Source: Dromaius novaehollandiae
Taxonomy: Eukaryota; Chordata; Aves; Casuariiformes; Dromaiidae
Assembly (NCBI RefSeq): GCF_036370855.1
Contig: NC_088110.1
Coordinates: 23,989,501-24,053,500, forward strand
Direction: 5' to 3'
Length of the DNA stretch: 64,000 nucleotides
Shown piece by piece: positions 55,801 through 64,000 of the stretch. Position numbers and translations under genes: made by a program. The first letter of the stretch is position 1. Each line of letters starts with the position of its first letter. The notes beneath the pieces are model-generated. The model was not told the DNA's origin and searched no databases. It was given only the letters and a program-made list of their open reading frames with translations.

Positions 55801-58800
55801 GAGCTGACGATCCTAGAAGTGTGTTTTTAGCTCTGTATGCCTTGGAGAAGGACTGGTACAGATAACAATGTGCCTGTCAGGTTGGAAAATGGTGTACAAC
55901 GTTGTGAGCTGGAGTAGTTGCATCTGTGGTGATAGGAGCCCGTACTGTGTGATGCTTTCAGGCAGCTGTAAGTTTCTGTGGTGATCAGAGAGACTGCTGA
56001 AACTGTCTTGCTCACTGGAAAAACAGAAATCGGTTTATGCTTGGGAGTAGAAGGATAAAACGTTTTAGATATGTCATATTAGGAAGAACTGTTTCTTCTC
56101 TGATTCTGTAGTCTTAGACACATATGAGAGTCTGTTGGGATTTAACCCTTACATTTGTGAACCTTTGGAGCTTTTCTCTATTTTTTTTTTTGTCCTTGTG
56201 TCTTGATTTCTGCTTGCTGGAAGACTTGAAAGGATGAATATTGGCTTTGTTTGAGGGACCTTTTGGTGTGCTGATCTCTGTGGAAACACACTTCTGCCCT
56301 TGCAGTGTTCCTCACTGCATTCCGTGAACATGCTCTGGCAGTTGTTTCATTTATCTTTGCAGCCTATGTCAAGTAACAAGCCACGAAAGAAGAAAAAGAA
56401 AAGGAAAACCAAGAAAACTTCAGCAGGCGAGACTCTGGTATGTCTGCATTTATTCTGAGATTTAGCAGCCCTGCTAACTTCTGCATTGGGGTTGGCAAAA
56501 TATCAATACTCATGTGGTAGTAGAAATGTTTTGAGGCAAAAATGCTCCCTCTTACATAGTGCTCCTTTAAAATTATGAAGTGACAACAACAGTTTTTGAT
56601 TATAGTCCTTCAAGCAAGTGGGACTAGCTGAGCTCTGCCGCAGATGGTTAGAGCTGGAATCCTCACAGCAGCACCTTCTTTCATCTGTACTTTGAGGCTT
56701 TACACAGGAGGAGGCTCTTTAGGAGTTGGGAGGGTTTTTGCATCTTCATTGTACTTTGCTTGCCCTACATAAGTAGCTCTTCCAGCTCTGCAGAATCGTA
56801 CAAAGCTCTTACTGCCGGTAAGCAGTGAGTCACGTTGTCTCTGCCTGCTTCTCCTCCATGCGCAGCAGTGCACCTTCCTCTCTGTGGTTTGCCATCTAAT
56901 AGCTAAATGCTGACAAGAGCATCTGCCGGTGTCAATGCATTATCAACAAACATATTGCCAGGTGCTTTTCCAGTGGGACTTGCTCCTGTCCTTTCAGTGA
57001 TGAAGGGAACAAGGGGGACTGATTTGCTTTGACTAAGTTGTCTACCCCTAACGAAGTGCACTTGAAGAGGGTTAAGTAATCATTTAAATTCAATAGAAAC
57101 TTATTAAAGCAGTGGAATATTTTCTGCTAAGGTTTAAAAGTCTTAACTGTTCGCTTGGGGGAAGTCCTTTGCTAAACCTATTGAGCCATGATGTGCCGAA
57201 ATGCTGAAGTGGCTGTTGCGAGCAGCACCTGCCTGTGCAGGTGCCAGGCTGGCTGCCTCCTCCCAGGGAATTCACCCAGGTGAGTTCAGGAGCCGGTTGC
57301 TAAGGCAGAGAAACCGATCAGTGAGTGACTTGGCAGGAAAGCCTGTTTCTTCTCCCTGTCCAAGAATAACGAGCAGTAGGATGACATCTGCCAGCTCTAA
57401 GCTCCAGGGAGACTTAATCCCCAGAAACACGCCGTTTGTTTTGGTAACTAGAAATAATACTACCTTTGTTCTATCACTTAAATGCAAAACACATTAAATT
57501 TTTTATGTATCCACTACACAGCATGGCTGTATTTAGCTAATAAAGGCAACTTCAGAATGCTGTTTGTGTTTTGAATGGAATTCTACATTCCACCCACGCA
57601 CATCATGAGGAGAAAGTTAATCGGCTACGTAAGAAATGCATCACTTGCCATTTGGGGGAAAATAGCGAAAAATATGAATAAAAGTGTTATACAACTGTTC
57701 AATGCGTGTTGATGGAGTATATTCTCCTGGTTATCAGCTAACCAGAAAAGTGACTGTGTATTACGTTAAAACTGGGTTAAAAGCACACAAGTGTTTGATA
57801 TCTTATCACAAGGATCACAGCAGTAATGTAATGCTTCCATGGGAAGCAGGCAGGGAAGACTGATTATTTAGATATTTATTATTAAAATCAGCACCCCAAC
57901 ATTTCCTCATATTCTAGAAATTAAAGATTGTAGTTTAAATAAATTAGAGCATAGCAAATAGTGGGTAGAAAGGGGCAGACTGAAGACCAGATACAGACTT
58001 GTAAGCTCTGTGTTATGTCAGAAATTATTACTCTGGCCATCTAGTTTGGGCCCAGAGCATGAGGTCAGCAGAAACCTAGCGTGGGCGAGAGTTGGCAGGC
58101 TATGTTCAGCTGACACATCCAGACTCTTGACAGTGTGAAGAGCGAAAGGGCTACAATACCTTGAGCAAGTGGAGAGCAGCAGCCAGCACTTTGGTGGCAG
58201 TCAGGCAGTGAAGGCAGGCTCTGGGGTGGGATTTCTGTGGGAAATGAAGAGCACTGGGTGGAAAGCAGGGGGTCTCCATTGAGAGGGAGCGCGTGTGCGC
58301 CCTGGAAGTGGGAGGTGGGGTAGCGGTGAGTGAGAAGTAGGGGCTAGTCTGCACCAGTATTGCACAGAGTGCTGGGATCAGGACAAGCCAAAGGATTTGG
58401 AGGCAGCTGGGTGTGATTCCTTCTGGGTGACTTGTGTGCAGCAATGACTCATTCTGTAACAATTATCTTGTCTTTGCATGTGCATATCTTAAGGAAGACA
58501 ATGACCTGGAAGACATCGACAGCCTTCTGGAGAAGATTGAGGATACCAATGGGCTATCGCAACAAATGCAAAGCGGAATAATTGCTGACAGCAGGCCTCT
58601 GCTCTATGTAGAGCACAGGTAGTGCTTTCTTTGCTTCCTGATTTTGGCCTTGGGTGTGACAGGGATATCTGTCCCACAAGGAGGGAGATAGGACGCTGCG
58701 TGTATAATCTGGCTGTGAGTTCAGGACCTTGCTTGAAAGGGGTTGTGGTAATGGTTGTGAGGGCACCTCTGTTTCTAACCACTGTTTTTAGAGCTTTGTT

Positions 58801-61800
58801 CAGTTTTTAGTGCTGACTGATATTTTCTACTCTTGTATCTGGTTTGAGTGAGTAACTGGACCAGAATGACTGCCAGAGGTCCCTTCCAGCCTAAAATATT
58901 CTGTGATTCTTTGTGGAAGAATCTCTACAAAGCTGCTGAAAGCCTCAGTGCATAAAGCTTTGAAATCAAACTAACCTGGTCAGATATCTGCCTGCATCAA
59001 GCCAGCTCCTGTGAGCAGCAGACCCCAATACTGCTTGTGCTGTCATCTAAAGAGGGCTAAATGGTACTGGTACTTTTTCACCAGGAAAGCTAGTTAGACT
59101 TGTCTAAGCTTTTCCACATGTGACCGTCAACAGAAATGGACTAAGTGCCAAGTGCAGCCAAAAGCTGAGGATTTAATTGGCCTCAGACTAGAGGCCCATC
59201 ACATCTTGGCCTATATTCCACTGAAACCTGTTTGAATGGGCCAGTTGTTGGGTCCAGTATGTTGCTGAGCCCTGGACCAGTGCACAGACTGGTAGCTCTT
59301 CCTGTTCCTGGCAGGAAGGTGCACATTTGTAGGCTGGGACAACTTGTCAGTCCAGGTTTTGAAACCTCCAATCACACTGTGTCAAAATTGAAGCTAGCCT
59401 GGTGGGCACTCGTTGCTAGTTCAGCCTGTTGAGGGACGTTTTAATAAAGCGAGGAGTGTTTGCTTACCCGGAGATGTTTTTAACTTCAGCAACTTCTCAG
59501 GTCAAATAAACATGAGTTATAAACATTTGAGAACTGGATAATCTCAGAGCAGTTGAGGGTTGGCAGTGCTGGATCTCTGCCTTCCTGCTCCCTCTCTTTC
59601 TTTGAGTCTTCCTCACGGGACAGTAGAGAGAAACTCCTCTTAAACACATCTCACATCTCTGGGCCAGGTGTTAGATCAAGGAGCTGTAGACATCATGATC
59701 TGACATAAAGTCTCTGTTTAGAAAATAGATTTTATTCCTTCCCCGCCTCTCTGCAGTGGTTAAGGTGCTTGCCCTGCACTGCACGTTGTCACTGCTAGGC
59801 TTTCAGCAGCAGATCTCTCATGTCTCCCAGAGACAAATACCCCAAGCACGCGTTCCCGAGTGGAGGCTGTCCATGGGCATATCTCGGACTAAGGCCCCAG
59901 GTGCCCTGGAGATGGCAGCAGAGGTATTCCCAGCTCAGCACCATCTTTGGAGCAGCGCACAAAGAAAGCATGTGCCTGGCTGAATAGGGATTTGGATACC
60001 TCCTGTTTGGACCACTGATTTTTAGGCTCCTTTCAGTGCGTTGTGTCAGATCAGTGGTGTGTCTGACAGTTCAGGGGCTTCCAAAGGCACTTCAGAGGTA
60101 CCAAATACTTGGCGTTGGTGAAATGGGATAGAGCGTGACATTAGAAGACTTTTGTCTGTGTTTAACCAGTGGTGGGTTTTGTTTCTTGTTTCAAACTTTT
60201 CAGGAACTTGAATCCAGAGAATGAGCTGAAGAGATACTTTGGGGCTCGGGCTGTTCTTGGTGATCAGAGGTTAGTCCAGAATTCAATATTAAATCTTCTC
60301 AAAGTCTGAGACAGTGTGTTTGTCCTTCCCCTGGTACCGCTTACCGAACCCCCGGTGCCACGACAGTGCAGGGAACCCAGAGCACCGATGTGTTCAGGAA
60401 GTCTTACTTATTTAGTAGTGACAATGGGGATAGAGTAATATTTTTTGTGACATTCACGAGGGAGAGTAAAGTTTCTTCAGACTTCTGTTAGAAGTCACTT
60501 TTTGTTCTGCTAATTTCCCCTCTTGTTATTGTCAAATGCTTTCCTAAAGTCCTTTCACTCAAATTCGTAGAATATTGACTGTTAGATGTTTCTTTCTCCA
60601 GCATTTGTCATTTGTTGCTATTCCAAAATCTCTGATGTTTTGTGGAGTGGGGCCTGAATACTTTCCAGGTGGTCTCATGCACTTGCTTAGAAGGACCCAG
60701 GGAACCCACTGCTTCTTGGGTCTGAGATTTCTATGCAATTAGGTATTTGCAGTGTGGCTGATACTATCCAGAAGATCCCTGCTTGAAGGAGCTGGTCCAG
60801 AAATGTGCACGTAGGAGGGGTGTCAGCTCAGAGTGCTGATGGTGGAAGTGGAAGCCTTCTCTGAAGGAGTCTGTGGAAGAATTAGGCTCCTTCAAGGAGA
60901 GATTAAAACCAGAGGCAATATCTATTGCATGAGGAAAAAGAAATAGCCCCTTACCTAGGGAGTATGTGACTTCCTTTGAGTAGTCTTGATTTATGAATTC
61001 CTCTTGCCCTGAACCAATACATTGGTTGTACTTATGAGTATTGCTTAAACTAAATCAGTTGACGTTTGAAGGCCCTGCTGGGAAGCGCCCTTTAATTTGT
61101 CCTGGGAAGCTGTTTGAGGGAAACAGCTCAGCAGCAGCTGAGAACTTAGCAGGAGTAAAACTGAGGGAAAGAAGCTATTGAAGTGGAAGTGCTGGAGGCA
61201 CTGGCTGGCCCAAGGAGGAATGGTTAAAGTAAGGAAAAGCCTAAGTGAAGGTATGTAGTGCCTTGAAGGCAAACATGATAAAGCTCTGGGCAAAAGCTCC
61301 GTGTGGCCCAGCTTCAGCTGAAGAAGCAGTTTTCCCTGAATCAGCCTTTTTCTGGCTGTTTTATAGCCCTACTCATTCTGTTAGTACAGAGAAACTATGA
61401 CTTGTCGTGTTTGTTTCCTTAGGCCAAGGCAAAGGCAGCGCCAGTATGTCCGCAGCACGTGGCTGACGGCTCCCAAGAACACCTGGCCACGCTACAGCAA
61501 AACAGGTGAGGCTTTCGGTGCTGCCTCCTGAAACATCGCTCTGCTGCTAGCCGACACTGGTGCTGGCACAGACATCTGCTTCTGCCAGCCTGACTCTGCC
61601 TAGAGCCCGTGTGTGGAAACTGGAGCTTCTTTCATCAGCTGCCAGGCCCAGGCTTTGCACTAGCTGATGCAGAAACCAAACTGCATGTCAGCTGATGGAA
61701 ATACCTCCTTTCTCAATGGGGAGAAGGACTTTCTGTCGTGTTGTATCTTAGCGTTTGAGCTTTTTTTCTCCCCTCTTGGAGTTTGCAAGTGATATGGACT

Positions 61801-62175
61801 TCCCTTCCCACAGCAGCCTTGCTGAGTTGTGAGAAATGTGTGTGGAGAGAACAAGTTTTCTGGGCTTTTGGGGTGGGTTTGAGTCTTTGGTTCATGGGAG
61901 GAAGAAAAGGAGTGAAACTCTCTGGGGATTTCTGAAAATGCATCTGGCTTTGGACCCAGTGATGTGAACAAGCTTTCCATGTTTTAAGAAATGGTGTGCT
62001 CACAGGCTGCAGCAGTGGTACCTTGTCTCCCGTGCACTCTCCAGGTATTGCCATGCAGCTGGTGGAGACGAGGAGGGGAGTGCAGTACTTCACGTTTGAG
62101 CACCATCGCGAATACCAGCAAGTGCAGTTCAAGTTCCTGGATGCTGTGGAGTCCATGGACCCCAACAACATTGTG
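52695..62175 (+). CDS. TCF25: TCF25 (NULP1, Rqc1-like), first seven coding exons; 3' end off the right edge
   Basis: TCF25 is the vertebrate counterpart of yeast Rqc1. It works with listerin and NEMF on stalled 60S ribosomes in ribosome-associated quality control; it was first described as a bHLH-like nuclear protein. Seven exons join in frame to 819 nt (273 codons) of a protein that is about 676 residues in human. The start [17 protein letters not shown] is the same as human. Exons 2 and 3 are an acidic stretch followed by the Lys/Arg cluster [12 protein letters not shown]; exons 4 to 6 hold [19 protein letters not shown] and [20 protein letters not shown]; exon 7 begins the Tcf25/Rqc1 family domain and ends MDPNNIV. 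The following human residues VLLQTSPYHVDS are not found to the right edge. MC1R would be expected further right from human synteny, as I recall it. Confidence 0.97.
52900..53350. repeat. GTGACTGGGGGG-type minisatellite in TCF25 intron 1
   Basis: Degenerate units combining GGGGTGACTGGGA and GGGGGGCAGTGACTGGG. The G-rich strand is the non-template strand, with many runs of five or more G. Confidence 0.92.
53351..54471 (+). other. TCF25: TCF25 intron 1, remainder
   Basis: GC-rich and partly repetitive to about 53820, then unremarkable. Composition drops toward AT from about 54.2 kb. I see no other gene here. Confidence 0.7.
54472..54639 (+). CDS. TCF25: TCF25 coding exon 2
   Basis: Residues 58-113, highly acidic. 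[16 protein letters not shown] aligns with human INIDDLEDDPVVNGER. Acceptor TTGCACAG, donor ATG|GTAACT. Confidence 0.92.
54640..58493 (+). other. TCF25: TCF25 introns 2 and 3
   Basis: Two introns of about 1.7 and 2.1 kb around exon 3. I see no exon, RNA gene or recognisable mobile element in them. The motif GTCTGCCCTGGCCTAG at about 55522 and CTGGCCAGGCCAGGG at about 55643 are GC-rich blips only. Confidence 0.6.
56363..56437 (+). CDS. TCF25: TCF25 coding exon 3
   Basis: Residues 114-138, with the basic cluster [12 protein letters not shown], matching human LRKKKKKQKNKK. This cluster is a likely nuclear or RNA-binding signal. The donor is CTG|GTATGT. Confidence 0.94.
58494..58618 (+). CDS. 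TCF25: TCF25 coding exon 4
   Basis: Residues 139-179 plus two bases. [17 protein letters not shown] and LLYVEH match human LEDIDRILERIEDSTGL and VLYVEH. The donor is CAG|GTAGTG. Confidence 0.95.
58855..58912 (+). mobile_element. CR1 LINE 3' end fragment
   Basis: ACTGGACCAGAATGACTGCC then AGAGGTCCCTTCCAGCC and ATTCTGTGATTCT resemble the 3' end of avian CR1, which ends in ATTCTRTG-type repeats. Only a short truncated piece remains, in TCF25 intron 4. Confidence 0.75.
60204..60269 (+). CDS. TCF25: TCF25 coding exon 5
   Basis: [20 protein letters not shown] matches human [20 protein letters not shown]. The donor is GAG|GTTAGT. Confidence 0.97.
61423..61505 (+). CDS. TCF25: TCF25 coding exon 6
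   Basis: [20 protein letters not shown] and WPRYSK match human [20 protein letters not shown] and WPRYSK. The donor is CAG|GTGAGG. Confidence 0.97.
62045..62175 (+). CDS. TCF25: TCF25 coding exon 7 (last exon in the window)
   Basis: [20 protein letters not shown] and [11 protein letters not shown] match human [20 protein letters not shown] and AVESMEPNNIV. The donor is GTG|GTATGT on a codon boundary. Confidence 0.97.
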
Positions 62176-64000
62176 GTATGTTGTGAAATTGGGATGACCG
62201 TGCTGTTACGTCCTGTGCTTCCTGCAGCCCCTTTCTCTGGCCAGCGAAGTGGGCTGATGCATGCTAGTGCTCGTTTTTTGGCAGTCTTGTTTTGAGCAGT
62301 AGTGTCCCATGTGCGTCTCTGTGTGAGGCAAGACAGCATTGCTTGCCGAGCTCTGTCTTCACCTTCTAAATAATACAAATGATCAAAGTGGTGCAAATGA
62401 GATCCAGTCCCTGGTGACCGAGCCTTGGTGGCTCTGCCCAGAGGGCACGTCAGGTAGCCGTCTGGAAGAGGAGCCTGTAAGAAGTGGACGTTTGGCTGGA
62501 GGGTCAGGAATAAAGCTCCCTTGTCTCGACTCTTCAGCTGGGAAAGGAAAAATATTGTATGAACTGTTCTTTAACAGGGAATCTAAACTAACAGTTGTTC
62601 TATTTATAAACTCTTACATAGATGAAAAGTGTGTCTTTTCTTGGTATTTCAGCTAAACAGTCTTTGTGTTGAAAGTTCTTCAAGCGTGTCCAAGCTCATT
62701 AAACTGTATGGTAACATTTATAGTTTGTAATGATAAGCAACAGTGAAATTGCTCTGCACGCTACTGAACCATAATTGAGGTATTTTTGCTCTGAAAACCC
62801 TGGCCACGTGAGCTCGGATACATGCACTAGAGAAGTTTCTTAAAGAGGCCATTGTCCACTGAATAAAATTGACTTCCTCCCCCTTTCCCACCCTCTGCTC
62901 ATAGCCACTGCTCTTTGAGCTCATTGATTCTGCTTGTAATTAGACTGAAGAATTCGTATTAAATGATGCAAAGTAGTTCCTGTGCAGTAGTACTCAACCT
63001 GGGATCCAGTCCTGAGGCCAGTTCAAATATGGACTTGTATGCATGTGCAGAGCCAGACAGGTTTTCTGTGATACGTTTCAGTCCTTACGCTCCATCTCTG
63101 TTAACTGGCCTGGCTATGTTTAAAGACGTTCCTACAGCTTTAGTCTTTCACTTTTCTTTCAAGGGTAAAATCTAACAGATGAGGGTTCGTTGATGCCAGA
63201 AGTACTTCAAAGTCCCCAACAATTTACCTGTGACAGCCACAATCTCTGTATAGCCTGAGCCCTTATCTGCTTCACTGCTCTGGTTTCAGCATGCAAGATA
63301 CAAAACATTGTTTTTCAGCATCCCGTTCAGTGATCTTTTTTCTTTTGCTTTTGCCAGTGGGTTAGAAGGGTCTTGTTGGTGAAGCTTTAAGTGCTTATTA
63401 TTAAGAGCATTTTTCCCATCACTGTAAAACTGGATGCTCCATCTCTTCTGAGAAGAAGGGCTGTATGGGAACCTAGAGAAAGCAGTGAGAGGCAAAATGT
63501 CAAGCAAGCAGCACTGGGGCAAAGGCACTGGGCTAAAGCAGCCTGGAATATGAAAGCTGTCTACTGTAGGTGGGAACGTTGGCCATCGCTCTGGAGATGT
63601 ATGACTTGTGAAACTTTTGAAGATGTGTTTTTCATTTGCGGGGGGAACCCTAGACATTGAGAAGTTTTGAAGTAACTCCAGTTTTTTCATATTGAACCTG
63701 AGTTTTAAGTGCTTAGTAAAAATAGGGAATGTATAATAGAATTAGTGAATGGAAAGTTATTTGAGGTATGGTTAAACTTATACTTCTAGTATTCAGAAGC
63801 CTGGAAAAAGCCATTTTATTTCCATTACCATTCAGGACCTGAATATTGAAATTTTAATAGATGGGTGAAAACGTCCTCTCAGTGCCCAGAGGAGAGCAAA
63901 GCCTAACCAAATGTTAAGAACTGTTAGAAAGGGATAGAGAACAAAACAAAAATGTAATTATACCTAGTGGCTGCATCTCGAATATTCTGTGCAGTTGTGG
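62176..64000 (+). other. TCF25: TCF25 intron 7, to the right edge
   Basis: No further TCF25 exon is recognisable to the end of the window, so the next one lies beyond it. I see no other gene or repeat. Confidence 0.75.

Overview
This is a vertebrate genomic window, most probably from a bird. It carries a conserved block of three multi-exon genes: FANCA (minus strand), SPIRE2 (plus) and TCF25 (plus). Human 16q24.3 has the same order and orientation, as far as I recall. The bird assignment rests on compact introns, extremely GC-rich minisatellite-laden DNA, and a fragment at 58855-58912 that resembles the 3' end of a CR1 LINE. A non-avian reptile is not excluded. Every exon was found by translating splice-bounded segments, matching them to human proteins recalled from memory, and checking that intron phases chain without a frame break. 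No database was searched.

Layout. Positions 415-36731 (minus) hold 41 FANCA coding exons whose lengths sum to 4,092 nt, or 1,364 in-frame codons from the start codon. The last one or two exons and the 3' UTR lie off the left edge. This part is ordinary AT-leaning DNA with short exons and plain introns. Positions 36732-42609 are the divergent FANCA/SPIRE2 intergenic region: a FANCA CpG-rich promoter (E2F-like, CCAAT and YY1-like sites), GC-rich DNA with several AT-rich islands that look like enhancers, then degenerate and pentanucleotide repeat arrays running into a CGG-repeat 5' UTR. Positions 42610-51638 (plus) hold SPIRE2, complete in 15 coding exons (696 residues), with a polyadenylation signal at 51750. 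Positions 52695-62175 (plus) hold the first seven coding exons of TCF25 (273 codons); the gene continues past the right edge.

The three genes are neighbours, not a pathway. FANCA is a scaffold of the Fanconi anaemia core complex (interstrand crosslink repair). SPIRE2 is a KIND/WH2 actin nucleator working with formins and myosin V in vesicle transport. TCF25 is the vertebrate Rqc1-like factor of ribosome-associated quality control.

The most notable sequence features are: an exact 110-bp tandem duplication that duplicates the 5' half and splice acceptor of FANCA exon 22; three introns that appear to use GC donors (two in FANCA, one in SPIRE2), each forced by reading frame; and a cluster of at least nine unrelated tandem-repeat families between about 41.6 and 53.4 kb, one with an 85-bp higher-order period built from pentamers. 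I see no novel gene system. The novelty is in repeat and splice architecture.
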